From contig NZ_BMKA01000006.1 in the NCBI RefSeq assembly GCF_014643735.1, positions 88,750-152,749 of the forward strand: a DNA stretch of 64,000 nucleotides, written 5' to 3'. This DNA is from Neptunicoccus cionae (GTDB lineage: Bacteria; Pseudomonadota; Alphaproteobacteria; Rhodobacterales; Rhodobacteraceae). Numbering within the stretch: position 1 is the first letter of the stretch; each line of letters opens with the position of its first letter. Shown in pieces: positions 34,299 to 43,437 of the stretch. The notes under the pieces are model-generated. The model was given only the letters and a program-made list of their open reading frames with translations. It made no database searches and had not been told where the DNA came from. Made by a program: the position numbers and the translations under genes.

Positions 34299-35793
34299 GT
34301 CTTCTGCGCGGGGCTGGTTTGGCCGGATCCCCGCGCGGCCGTCGTTCGTATCGCCCTAAAAGGGCCCCCGCCACCATCCAGGTGACTGGCGTCAGTCCGG
34401 AGTTGGGGATCAGATCAATCAGATTGACCACAAGAATTATGCAAAGACCTTGTGTGACGATAGAATTTGCCAGCGCCCCCCTGCTTGACATGTACAAAAA
34501 GGCCGGCAGGGTCAGCAGCCCGAATTGCGCAAGATAGCCCGCCCACCCCGCATTACCAAAAACGATCACCCAAGTGCCATCAGTGACGGACAGATCCTTG
34601 CCGCTGACAGGGTCATAGACGCGACTGCGGCCCCATCCGCCCCAGCCCAACAAAGGTTTTTCCGAAGCGCGCTCCAGCAGGATATCTTCGTTGTCGAGCC
34701 GGAACTTGAACGAATGCGCCCGATCGGCGCTGATCGACTGGGCGAATTCATACATGCGATCCACCGGGGCCAGTCCAGCCGAGCGCATCATCGGATAGAC
34801 CAGCACAGCCAGTGCAAAGACCATCGACAGGATACGCCAGTGCCGCGCCTTGGTCAGGAACATGATCGGCAGGAACAGTGACGCAATCATAAAGGCGCCA
34901 AGGGTTTTGGACATAAAGAGGATGAAAAAGAGCCACAGGAAGGCATAAAACGCAAGCGCTGCACGTTGTGGCGGGGAGGCGGCTGTGTCACGTGCGCCCC
35001 GCAGTTTGCCCGCAGCAGACTTGCTGGCAACCCGTTCCCGGTAAAGCGTGAAGGCGGCCAGAACCGACAGCAATATGAACAATCCGACCCGCAGCCCGTG
35101 CTGGATAAACACCATCGGGCGATATCCCCCGTCCCGAACCTGCTGGCCAAACAGATGGGCGTGAAAGCCGTAAAGCCAGCGATGTAATTGCGGGCTGAGA
35201 CGGATTTCGATCAGGATCAGCAGTGAATAGACCAGTCCGGCGGCGACAAAGGCGCGCAGCAATTGCACATGCGCCTCCTGTGTGGCCAGATGCCGCCGCG
35301 CCAGCAGAAACGGCAGCACCATCACTGCGGTATTCAACATCATCGAAAAGATGTCATAGGTCCGGATACCCGGTATCACCCGCGGTCCGGCGACAACAAT
35401 ATCGTTATTCGTCATCGAAATCCCGATCGGGGTGACAAACAGCATCAGCAGACACAGGTTCGCAATCCAGTTGTGCCGAAAGGATTTCCCCTCTTTTCCC
35501 TTCGGGCGGGGCCGCCTTGCCGGGGGCGATGTTCCCGCAGCGGCGCGCGGCGCGCGGCGCGGCTGCAAGGGGGGCGGGGTCAACCAGCACATTATGGCCG
35601 CCACCAGGCTCGGAATGAGCACCTTGTCTAAAGCGGGCAAAAGGGGAAGGTCTATTTCGGTGCGTTCGGGCAGAAACAGATAGCCGCCCATAATCGACCA
35701 TACCAGTGCTTGTGGCAGGGGTAATCGCCGGAACAGGATGATCACAACCAGCGGATAGCTGAACAAAACAATGTATGCGAACAGATTGGGCAT
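34240..35793 (-). CDS. Polysaccharide polymerase / O-antigen ligase-like membrane protein (Wzy-like)
   Basis: 517 residues with about 10-11 membrane segments and a long basic loop (residues about 75-105, Pro/Arg-rich). A large periplasmic loop around residues 330-410 (FRLDNEDILLERASEKPLLGWGGWGRSRVYD) resembles the Wzy/WaaL signature GxGxxS-type region. Such proteins join repeat units or attach glycan in the periplasm. The C-terminal 35 residues are Pro/Arg/Ala-rich and probably cytoplasmic. It is divergent from the rml operon and overlaps the SDR gene end. No Wzz-like chain-length regulator is visible in the window. Confidence 0.8.
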   Translation of the reverse strand: MPNLFAYIVLFSYPLVVIILFRRLPLPQALVWSIMGGYLFLPERTEIDLPLLPALDKVLIPSLVAAIMCWLTPPPLQPRRAPRAAAGTSPPARRPRPKGKEGKSFRHNWIANLCLLMLFVTPIGISMTNNDIVVAGPRVIPGIRTYDIFSMMLNTAVMVLPFLLARRHLATQEAHVQLLRAFVAAGLVYSLLILIEIRLSPQLHRWLYGFHAHLFGQQVRDGGYRPMVFIQHGLRVGLFILLSVLAAFTLYRERVASKSAAGKLRGARDTAASPPQRAALAFYAFLWLFFILFMSKTLGAFMIASLFLPIMFLTKARHWRILSMVFALAVLVYPMMRSAGLAPVDRMYEFAQSISADRAHSFKFRLDNEDILLERASEKPLLGWGGWGRSRVYDPVSGKDLSVTDGTWVIVFGNAGWAGYLAQFGLLTLPAFLYMSSRGALANSIVTQGLCIILVVNLIDLIPNSGLTPVTWMVAGALLGRYERRPRGDPAKPAPRRRPSRDAPAAPALRSGSQSAV

Positions 35794-36196
35794 CAGCTTA
35801 TGTCAGGTAGACCTCTATTACGTCATACTGTTGTTGATATCTTAACCAATAGATACCCTGCATGCCACAAACCATGACTTGTGATCCAGTGCTGCTTTTG
35901 AAACGGGGAGGCGCATGTGGCCTGTCTGTTCCGCTTCCAGACGCGCCGGAGTCTGTCGTACATGCTACAAGCTTTTGACAGAAATGAAGAATTGCGATAT
36001 CGAGATACTCTAAATACGTGGTATAAAAACGGGATAAACCCCCATATTTCCAATACGGTTTCCAATAAGGAGGCAACCTCAGCGGCGACCGCTTAAAACA
36101 TGACCCAACCTCTCCCCATTCATGTTATGGTGTCTTGGAAACAAGACGCGTGACACAGTTTTTTAAGGGTATTCAGGGTGCAGAAAGTTTGAATTA
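35794..36196. other. Divergent promoter region between the polymerase gene and the rml operon
   Basis: 403 bp, AT-richer than its neighbours, with no supported gene. A perfect -35-like TTGACA at 35975-35980 has only a weak -10 (tatcga, 17 nt later). A small direct repeat, tttccaata, occurs at 36047 and 36059. The rmlC start is followed by a long untranslated leader if that promoter is used. The short minus-strand frames here lack ribosome sites and look non-coding. Confidence 0.6.
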
Positions 36197-36763
36197 ATGA
36201 TTGAAAAGACTGAATTGGACGGCGTTGTTATTATTGAACCGCGCCGCTTCACCGACAGCAGGGGTTATTTCTGCGAAACGTATAATATTAATACTCTGGC
36301 CGAATTTGGCATCACCACCACCTTTGTGCAGGATAACCAGTCTTTCAGCGAAGAGACAGGCACCGTGCGGGGCTTGCACTTTCAGGCGCCTCCGGCGGCA
36401 CAGGCAAAACTGGTGCGGGTACTGAGCGGCGTAATTTGGGATGTTGCTGTGGATATTCGTTCAGGCTCTCCTACATTCGGCCACTGGGTCGGGTGCGAAT
36501 TATCCGCTGAAAAAGGCAATCAGCTGTTGATCCCTGCCGGTTACTTGCATGGGTTCGTCACACGCACCCCCAAATGCACCGTGGCGTATAAATGTTCCGC
36601 CCCCTATACCCCTGCCACAGAAGGGGCGGTGCGTTTTGACGATCCCGATCTGGCGATCGACTGGGGGATCAGGCCCGAGGACGCTGTGCTTTCCGACAAA
36701 GACGCTGCTGCCGCAGCTTTCGCTGATTTGAACACGCCGTTCACCTATGAGGCCCACCCTTGA
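36197..36763 (+). CDS. rmlC: dTDP-4-dehydrorhamnose 3,5-epimerase
   Basis: 188 residues, RmlC cupin: [45 protein letters not shown] (catalytic His region) and [45 protein letters not shown]. It converts dTDP-4-keto-6-deoxyglucose to dTDP-4-keto-rhamnose. First gene of rmlCBDA; its stop overlaps the TTG start of rmlB. The ribosome site is weak. Confidence 0.95.
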   Translation: MIEKTELDGVVIIEPRRFTDSRGYFCETYNINTLAEFGITTTFVQDNQSFSEETGTVRGLHFQAPPAAQAKLVRVLSGVIWDVAVDIRSGSPTFGHWVGCELSAEKGNQLLIPAGYLHGFVTRTPKCTVAYKCSAPYTPATEGAVRFDDPDLAIDWGIRPEDAVLSDKDAAAAAFADLNTPFTYEAHP

Positions 36764-37797
36764 AAATTCTTGTAACCGGAGGGGCAGGGTTCATCGGCTC
36801 TGCTGTTGTGCGGCTGGCGGTGGCACAGGGACACACTGTGGTGAACCTTGATGCGCTGACCTATGCGGCTTGTCTGGCCAATGTTGCCAGCGTGGCGGGC
36901 ATGGCGAATTATGCCTTTGAACAGGCAGATATCCGGGACCGCGATGCTTTGGACCGTATCCTTGCACAGCATCAACCCGATGCGATCATGCATCTGGCAG
37001 CAGAATCCCATGTGGACCGCTCCATTGACGGGCCCGGTGCGTTTATCGACACCAATGTAACCGGCACCTACACTTTGTTAGAGGCCGCGCGCGCATATTG
37101 GGAACGGCAGGGCTGTCCCGACAGTTTCCGCTTCCATCACGTTTCCACAGATGAGGTTTATGGCTCCCTCGGGGCGGCGGGACGATTCACCGAAACAACG
37201 CCTTACGATCCCCGCAGCCCCTATTCGGCCTCCAAAGCCGCATCCGACCATCTGGTCCGCGCCTGGGGCGAAACCTATAACCTTCCCATCCTGTTGACGA
37301 ATTGCTCCAACAATTATGGGCCGTTCCACTTTCCCGAGAAACTGGTCCCCGTGGTCATTTTGAACGCTTTGCACGGGAAACCCATTCCTGTGTATGGCGC
37401 GGGCGAAAATGTGCGCGACTGGCTTTATGTCGAGGATCACGCCGATGCGCTGCTGACCGTTCTGATGCGCGGCGTGCGGGGGCGCAGTTATAACGTTGGC
37501 GGGGGAAACGAGGCCCGCAACATTGATCTTGTAAAAACGATCTGTGGTTTGCTGGACCGTCACCGTCCTGATGCAGCCCCTCACGGGGATCTGATTACCT
37601 TTGTGGCCGACCGTCCCGGCCACGACCTGCGCTATGCAATTGACTCCACACGGATCAACACGGAATTGGGCTGGTCCCCTTCGGTGACACTGGAGCAAGG
37701 TCTTGAGAAAACCGTCGCGTGGTATCTCGGCCACGCGGACTGGTGGCAGCCTCTGCTGGAGCGGGACGGCGTGGGTACACGTCTGGGAGTCTTATGA
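36760..37797 (+). CDS. rmlB: dTDP-glucose 4,6-dehydratase
   Basis: 345 residues with a TTG start overlapping the rmlC stop. [70 protein letters not shown] and [20 protein letters not shown] are the classic RmlB blocks with NAD-binding and catalytic TDE and YxxxK motifs. It makes dTDP-4-keto-6-deoxyglucose from dTDP-glucose. Its stop overlaps rmlD by 4 bp. Confidence 0.97.
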   Translation: MKILVTGGAGFIGSAVVRLAVAQGHTVVNLDALTYAACLANVASVAGMANYAFEQADIRDRDALDRILAQHQPDAIMHLAAESHVDRSIDGPGAFIDTNVTGTYTLLEAARAYWERQGCPDSFRFHHVSTDEVYGSLGAAGRFTETTPYDPRSPYSASKAASDHLVRAWGETYNLPILLTNCSNNYGPFHFPEKLVPVVILNALHGKPIPVYGAGENVRDWLYVEDHADALLTVLMRGVRGRSYNVGGGNEARNIDLVKTICGLLDRHRPDAAPHGDLITFVADRPGHDLRYAIDSTRINTELGWSPSVTLEQGLEKTVAWYLGHADWWQPLLERDGVGTRLGVL

Positions 37798-38654
37798 AGA
37801 TCCTCGTTTTTGGCAAAACCGGACAGGTCGCGCGGGCCCTGATCGCCGCCGGTCCCGCCGCCGGTGTGCAGATCACCGCGCTTGGTCGCGATGATGCGGA
37901 CTTACGTGATCCTGCCGCTTGTGCCGGGGCCATCGCCCGGATGGATACGGATGCTGTCATCAATGCTGCGGCCTGGACCGCGGTAGACGCGGCCGAGGAC
38001 CACGAGGCCGAAGCCCATGTGGTCAACGCCGAAGCACCTGGCGCGATGGCCGCTGCCTGTAGGGACCGCGGCGTGCCATTCGTGCATATATCAACGGATT
38101 ATGTCTTTGACGGTGCCCAGGGGCCAGCATGGAAACCTGAGGATTCCACAGCCCCGCTGAGCGCTTACGGGCGCACCAAACTGGCAGGTGAACAGCTTGT
38201 AGCGGCTACGGGCGGGCGCAGTGTCATTTTGCGCACGGCTTGGGTTTTTGACGGGACGGGCAGGAATTTCGTGACCACCATGCTGGGGCTCAGCGAGACC
38301 CGCGATGCCTTAAGCGTGGTCGGCGACCAGACAGGTGGGCCGACACCGGCGGCAGCCATTGCTGCGGCCTGTCTGACCATCGCCAAGGCGCTGCACGCCG
38401 GGCAGGGCGCGCCGGGTGTTTATCATTTCTCAGGCGCCCCCGATGTGACCTGGGCCGATTTTGCCCGACGGATTTTTGCCACTGCCGGACGCCCTGTCAC
38501 GGTCACAGATATCCCCACATCCGATTATCCGACCCCCGCCATGCGCCCCGCCAATTCACGGCTTGATTGCAGGAGTCTTGAAGCAACTTTTGGCATTTCT
38601 CGCCCCGATTGGCAGGCGGAACTGGATGCTATTATCAAGGAGACCCTCTCATGA
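37794..38654 (+). CDS. rmlD: dTDP-4-dehydrorhamnose reductase
   Basis: 286 residues from the ATG at 37794 (GGGAG just upstream), overlapping the rmlB stop (ATGA). [71 protein letters not shown] and [21 protein letters not shown] are RmlD motifs. It uses NAD(P)H to finish dTDP-L-rhamnose. Its stop overlaps the rmlA start. Confidence 0.96.
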   Translation: MKILVFGKTGQVARALIAAGPAAGVQITALGRDDADLRDPAACAGAIARMDTDAVINAAAWTAVDAAEDHEAEAHVVNAEAPGAMAAACRDRGVPFVHISTDYVFDGAQGPAWKPEDSTAPLSAYGRTKLAGEQLVAATGGRSVILRTAWVFDGTGRNFVTTMLGLSETRDALSVVGDQTGGPTPAAAIAAACLTIAKALHAGQGAPGVYHFSGAPDVTWADFARRIFATAGRPVTVTDIPTSDYPTPAMRPANSRLDCRSLEATFGISRPDWQAELDAIIKETLS

Positions 38655-39520
38655 GCACCCGAAAAGGTCTGATCCTCGCCGGCGGCACCGGATCGCGGCT
38701 CTGGCCGATCACACAAGGTCTGTCCAAGCAACTGATGCCGATCTACGACAAGCCGATGATTTATTACCCGCTGTCGGTTCTGATGCTGACGGGCATCCGC
38801 GACATCGGGATCATCACCACGCCGCAGGATCAGGTACAGTTCCAGAACCTGTTAGGGGACGGGTCGCAATGGGGCATTACGATCACCTGGCTGGTGCAAC
38901 CCAACCCTGAAGGTCTGGCGCAGGCCTATCTGATTGCAGAGGAGTTTCTGGCCGGAGAATCCTCGGCTATGGTGCTGGGGGACAATATCTTTTTCGGCCA
39001 TGGCCTGCCGGAATTGCTGGCCTCGGCAGATACCCAAACTGCGGGGGGCACGGTCTTTGGCTATCGTGTCGCTGATCCCGAACGCTATGGCGTGGTGGGG
39101 ATGGACGGGGATGGGAAAGTGACCAAGATCATCGAAAAACCCGAGGTTCCCCCTTCAAACTATGCGGTGACGGGGCTTTATTTTCTGGACGGCACAGCGC
39201 CCGAGCGGGCGCGCTCTATCCAGCCCAGTGCGCGGGGCGAACTGGAAATTGTCACTCTGTTGGAAAGCTATCTGAACGAAGATGCGCTGACTGTGGAACG
39301 CATGGGGCGGGGGTATGCCTGGCTTGATACGGGCACCCACGGCAGCCTGCTGGATGCGGGCAATTTCGTGCGCACCTTGCAAAGCCGTCAGGGGATGCAA
39401 ACCGGCTGTCCCGAGGAAATCGCCTATGAGGCCGGCTGGATTGATGATGCCGCTCTGCGCGTGCTGGCCGAGCGTTATGCCAAAACGGGTTATGGCGATT
39501 ACTTGCGTGGGCTGCTCTGA
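38651..39520 (+). CDS. rmlA: Glucose-1-phosphate thymidylyltransferase
   Basis: 289 residues from the ATG at 38651 (overlaps rmlD by 4 bp). LILAGGTGSRLWPITQGLSKQLMPIYDKPMIYYPLSVLML, VQPNPEGLAQAYLIAEEFL, VLGDNIFFG and AWLDTGTHGSLLDAGNFVRTLQSRQG are RmlA signatures. It makes dTDP-glucose from dTTP and glucose-1-phosphate. Placing rmlA last is the reverse of the common rmlBDAC order but keeps all four genes. The next gene follows after 1 bp. Confidence 0.97.
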   Translation: MSTRKGLILAGGTGSRLWPITQGLSKQLMPIYDKPMIYYPLSVLMLTGIRDIGIITTPQDQVQFQNLLGDGSQWGITITWLVQPNPEGLAQAYLIAEEFLAGESSAMVLGDNIFFGHGLPELLASADTQTAGGTVFGYRVADPERYGVVGMDGDGKVTKIIEKPEVPPSNYAVTGLYFLDGTAPERARSIQPSARGELEIVTLLESYLNEDALTVERMGRGYAWLDTGTHGSLLDAGNFVRTLQSRQGMQTGCPEEIAYEAGWIDDAALRVLAERYAKTGYGDYLRGLL

Positions 39521-39521
39521 T

Positions 39522-40715
39522 ATGGGGCTGGCGTATCTGATGAACACCTATCCGATCACGTCCACGACCTTTGTGCGGCGGGAAATCCACGCCCATGAGG
39601 CCGCAGGTGTGCCCGTCACCCGTTTTGCTATTCGCGACTGGGCAGAGGTGCCTGTGGACCCGCGTGATCGGGACGAAATCGGCAAGACCACCTATATTCT
39701 CAAGCAGGGGGCTGGCAAACTTGTGACCCGCACACTGCGCGAGATGGTGTTGAACCCCGTAGGCTTTGCGAAGGCGTTGAAAACGACAATCCATCTGGCC
39801 ACCCGTCCTGGCAGCACAGGGATAAAAAACGCTGCTTATCTGGTGGAAGCCGTGTTTTTCAAGCAGGCGGCGCTGGCTTTGGGGGTGCATCACGTCCATG
39901 CGCATTTTTCAACCAATTCCGCGGCTGTCACCCTGTTGGCCCGCCGGATGGGGGGACCGAGCTACAGTTTCACCGCCCATGGTCCGGATGAGTTCGATGA
40001 CCCGATCGGCAATGCTCTGCCGGTGAAAGTCGAACATGCCGCTTTTGTTGCTGCAATCACCGATTACGCGCGGGGTGTGATCCTTGACGCCACCGGGTCC
40101 GGGGCTGCGGATAGGGTCAAGGTGGTGCGCTGCGGCATTGATCTGGATGAATTCGAGGCAACGCCGACACCCCCAAATAAGCGTATCGTTTGTGTCGGGC
40201 GGCTTTGTCCCGCCAAAGCGCAAGCCTTGCTCGTCGAAGCTGTGGCGCCGCTGGTCAAGGATCACCCGACGCTGGATCTGGTCTTTATCGGGGATGGGGA
40301 AGACCGCGCCGGAATTGAAAAACAGATTGCCGAACTTGGGCTTGAGAACCATGTAACATTGTCGGGTTGGGGCACAGGCGAAGAGGTCCGCGCCGCGATC
40401 AAAGGGGCCCGCATTTTTGCCCTGCCCAGTTTTTCCGAAGGTCTCCCGATTGTGCTGATGGAAAGTCTCGCCATGGCCCGCGCTGTGGTGACAACGCGGA
40501 TTACCGGCATTCCCGAACTGGTGGATAACGGCTGTGGCTGGCTGGTGGAGCCTGGCGACGTGCCTGCCCTGCGCGCTGCGGTGGCGGCGGCCCTGTCAGC
40601 GGATACCGACACCTTGGAAGCTTTGGGCGAAACGGGCCGGTCCCGCGTGATCCGCGCCCATGATCAGGCGCGAAATGCGGCCAAGCTGCGGACGCTCTTT
40701 CCCGCGAAACTGTAG
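39522..40715 (+). CDS. Family 4 glycosyltransferase
   Basis: 397 residues from the ATG at 39522, 1 bp after rmlA. The N-terminal domain has AYLMNTYPITSTTFVRREI and HHVHAHFSTNSAAVTLLARRMGGPSYSFTAHGPDEF; the donor side has IVCVGRLCPAKAQALLVEAVAPL and LPSFSEGLPIVLMESLAMARAVVTT with the EX7E motif. It is a retaining GT-B enzyme. Fusion into the rml operon suggests a rhamnose donor or a rhamnose-bearing acceptor, but sequence alone cannot decide. It ends 23 bp before the convergent flippase gene. Confidence 0.9.
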   Translation: MGLAYLMNTYPITSTTFVRREIHAHEAAGVPVTRFAIRDWAEVPVDPRDRDEIGKTTYILKQGAGKLVTRTLREMVLNPVGFAKALKTTIHLATRPGSTGIKNAAYLVEAVFFKQAALALGVHHVHAHFSTNSAAVTLLARRMGGPSYSFTAHGPDEFDDPIGNALPVKVEHAAFVAAITDYARGVILDATGSGAADRVKVVRCGIDLDEFEATPTPPNKRIVCVGRLCPAKAQALLVEAVAPLVKDHPTLDLVFIGDGEDRAGIEKQIAELGLENHVTLSGWGTGEEVRAAIKGARIFALPSFSEGLPIVLMESLAMARAVVTTRITGIPELVDNGCGWLVEPGDVPALRAAVAAALSADTDTLEALGETGRSRVIRAHDQARNAAKLRTLFPAKL

Positions 40716-40738
40716 CATTTTTCCGTTACGAAACGGGT

Positions 40739-42103
40739 TTACGCGTAGACATAGACGCAACCGGCCACAACAAGCGTCAAAACCAGCCAGAGCATATCGA
40801 ATCGGATTTGTGTGTTTCCCAGAAACGGGCGCAGCACTGACAGGGTATAAACCGCCGTTATCAGCGGATTGACTGCGATCACCAGCAGGGCCGCTGACAG
40901 GCCGAGCGTATGATAGGTGAGCGGCAGCAATATACAGATCGACACGGCCCGAATGGCCGAGATTATCATCATCGTCTTGGAGTGGCCAAGGTTCATAATC
41001 AGCCCGTTGAGCGTGTTGAACCGCAGCGTCAGAAAGATGACCGACAGGATCGCCAGATAGCGCCCGGCTTCGCTGTAGACGGGGGTGTAAAGCAGATCAA
41101 TCAGGGTCTGTCCGCCAAACAGCACGATCAGAAAGGCCAGAATGCACATGACGTCGATGACGCTCTGAAACTTGCGATACAGGCGCGGGACATCATCAGG
41201 GCGGGTGCGTATCATCTCGCTGACCGCCGGAAATCCGACGCTGTCGCTGATACGTGAGATGATCATCCCGCCGGCTCCGATCCATGTTTGTGCAATGGCA
41301 TAGATGCCAAAGGTTGTGGTGCTCAGAAGGGCTGCCAGAACGAACCGGTCCGCGCTTTGCGCAACAAAGCTGAACACAGAGGACCCCATCAGCCATTTGC
41401 CGTAGTGCCAGATCCGCCCTGCGATTTCCGTATTCCAGGCCCATGTCATGCGGGGACCGGGAAACAGGAAGTGGGTGCTTCCCGATTTTAACGCGGCGCC
41501 TGTCAGCATGCCTGCCATCAGGGCCCAGACCGTTGGGGACAGGGCAGCGAATGCCACCATAGCAACAATTTGCAGTACCTGCCCGCCAACTTCGATCAGG
41601 GCGATATATTTCATGTTCAGGTGACGCGCGGCCAGATCGTAGGTGGTGGATTCAAACCCCATAATTATAGGCGTAAGGGCTGACAGCGTAATAAGCAGAG
41701 GCAATCTGGGATCGGCATAGACCGATCCCAGAGGGGCCATTGCGGGGGCCAGAAACCAGAGCGCCAGCGCGGTGAGCAACACGCCCAGACCAATGGTCGC
41801 CCCCCGAAGGATTTTGAACACCCAGGCCACATGCAAAAAGTGCTCCTTATCCCCGTCAGGCTCTCGGGCGATGCTGCGGTTGATCCCGATGTCGGTGAAA
41901 TGGCCGAAACCTGCTATCAGAATGCCCACCATCGCCATCAGGCCAAAGGCTTCGGGTACCAGAATTCGCGTCATGATCAGGTTGCTGGCCAGCCGCAGAC
42001 CGCGGCCGCCCACCACCAGTATCAGGCTCCAGCTACCCGCTTTAAGAATACGTTGTCCCAAAGATCCGGGACGGGGTGCAGGGGGAGAAGTTGGATTGCT
42101 CAT
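40739..42103 (-). CDS. Polysaccharide flippase / O-antigen transporter (Wzx-like, PST family)
   Basis: 454 residues with about 12-14 membrane segments (GLRLASNLIMTRILVPEAFGLMAMVGILIAGFGHF is the family start). It would flip undecaprenyl-linked oligosaccharide to the periplasmic face for the Wzy-like polymerase. Its ATG overlaps the stop of the upstream GT2 gene by 4 bp (42100-42103), so GT2 then flippase is one minus-strand operon, convergent with the rml operon. Confidence 0.9.
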   Translation of the reverse strand: MSNPTSPPAPRPGSLGQRILKAGSWSLILVVGGRGLRLASNLIMTRILVPEAFGLMAMVGILIAGFGHFTDIGINRSIAREPDGDKEHFLHVAWVFKILRGATIGLGVLLTALALWFLAPAMAPLGSVYADPRLPLLITLSALTPIIMGFESTTYDLAARHLNMKYIALIEVGGQVLQIVAMVAFAALSPTVWALMAGMLTGAALKSGSTHFLFPGPRMTWAWNTEIAGRIWHYGKWLMGSSVFSFVAQSADRFVLAALLSTTTFGIYAIAQTWIGAGGMIISRISDSVGFPAVSEMIRTRPDDVPRLYRKFQSVIDVMCILAFLIVLFGGQTLIDLLYTPVYSEAGRYLAILSVIFLTLRFNTLNGLIMNLGHSKTMMIISAIRAVSICILLPLTYHTLGLSAALLVIAVNPLITAVYTLSVLRPFLGNTQIRFDMLWLVLTLVVAGCVYVYA

Positions 42104-43080
42104 TTGTATTCAATCAATTCCGCATCATGGCCGCGCCAGCGGCGCCAGTAATAATCCAATACGCCGCGGCATTCGGCAAACTTGCCCAGGGTCAGCAGCA
42201 ATCCCCGTTCCCATTCAAACCGGCTGCCGCCGTCACGCAGCGCCAGCCGGACCACCTGTGCAGGATAGATCATCGCTATCCAAAGGGCCAAAGGCCCGAA
42301 TATAAGACAGCTCAGTAGAATTATGACAGGAAGCACCAAGCCCCAGACCAGCGCACGGCTTGTGGTCGCGACGCCGTGCCGTTCCCCGCTGGCACCATAC
42401 ATCGCCGCACCTTCCGCCGCTGCATAACCGGCCCGCCGCGCGCGACTGAAAAACTGCCGGGCTGTCGTCATCGCCGCATCGTGCAGGGTCATTTCCGCGT
42501 CCAGCCGCCAGACTACCCATCCCATGCGTCGCATCCGTAAACACATTTCGGGCTCTTCGCCGGCAATGAGGTTTGGATTGTAGCCACCCACCTCGCTGAG
42601 TGCCTGCATCCGGATCAGGGCGTCTCCGCCACAGGCTTTGGCCTCGCCCACCGGCGTGTCCCATTCCGCGTCACACATGCGGTTGTAAACCGAGACATCG
42701 GGGGCGCGTTCGCGCCGGCGCCCGCAGACCGCTGCGACCTTGGGGTTTTGCATTAAAAACGCAGTGGCCTTTCTGATCCAGTCCGGGTCCAGCGTGCAAT
42801 CACCGTCAATGAACTGTACCAGATCGGGCCCTATGCCCCGCTCCAGCGCGGCAATCCCGGCATTGCGTGCCCGCGCTGCGGTAAAGGGCGTATCTGTATC
42901 CAGCACCACAATTTCGGCTCCGGCAGCGCGGGCGGCGGCGACCGAGCCATCCGTTGACCCGCTATCAACATAGATGATGCGTTCCAGCCCTTTGCCCAAT
43001 GATGCAAGACAGGCCAGCAGGCGCGCGCCCTCGTTACGCCCGATAATCACAGCACTGACGGTTGGGCCGGGGTCAATCAT
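42100..43080 (-). CDS. Family 2 glycosyltransferase with C-terminal membrane segments
   Basis: 326 residues. SAVIIGRNEGARLLACLASL, RIIYVDSGSTDGSVAAARAAGAEIV, ARNAGIAALE and FIDGDCTLDPDW (metal site) define a GT2; EEPEMCLRMRRMGWVVWRLDAEM resembles the acceptor-side ED motif. Residues about 235-285 are one or two transmembrane helices, typical of enzymes that work on undecaprenyl-linked sugars at the inner membrane. It is coupled to the flippase gene by a 4-bp overlap. Confidence 0.9.
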   Translation of the reverse strand: MIDPGPTVSAVIIGRNEGARLLACLASLGKGLERIIYVDSGSTDGSVAAARAAGAEIVVLDTDTPFTAARARNAGIAALERGIGPDLVQFIDGDCTLDPDWIRKATAFLMQNPKVAAVCGRRRERAPDVSVYNRMCDAEWDTPVGEAKACGGDALIRMQALSEVGGYNPNLIAGEEPEMCLRMRRMGWVVWRLDAEMTLHDAAMTTARQFFSRARRAGYAAAEGAAMYGASGERHGVATTSRALVWGLVLPVIILLSCLIFGPLALWIAMIYPAQVVRLALRDGGSRFEWERGLLLTLGKFAECRGVLDYYWRRWRGHDAELIEYK

Positions 43081-43437
43081 CGCGCTCTTTTCAAACTCCG
43101 CGCGGACATATCGCGCTTTGCCACGCGACCTGTCCCGATACTGATCCGGCTGCCGGAAATCCCCAAGGCAGAGTGCGTCCCAATGACTGTATCGTCTCTA
43201 ACTTTTTGTGTTAGCAATATCATAGCGTCAAAATGGTCCAGTTCTATCAGCGGTCTTTATAAGTCGCATCAGGCAGGCCGATGGCTTTGCCAGTCCTAAA
43301 AGAGATATCGTAAAGCAGATAGAATGGCGTCCGCAAAGCCCGCAGCGGGATTTCCATGCGTTAATTTCCAAACCGATGCTAAAACACCGCTTGCAAACCG
43401 GCTCTATCGGGGCAGTTTTTAGTTTCCGGGGGCCGGT
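43081..43437. other. Gene-free region upstream of the GT2-flippase operon
   Basis: 357 bp between the second GMC gene and the GT2 gene, both on the minus strand. It should hold the promoter of the GT2-flippase operon. I see no gene, terminator or strong repeat. Confidence 0.55.

Noticed and set aside
36014-36023. A copy of the iteron core acgtggtat upstream of rmlC
   Set aside because: A single 9-base match is expected about every other 64-kb window by chance, and no phased neighbours or flanking similarity exist.
35798-36076. Short minus-strand frames in the region before rmlC
   Set aside because: No ribosome site or family pattern; overlapping frames with atypical composition in an AT-rich regulatory region.
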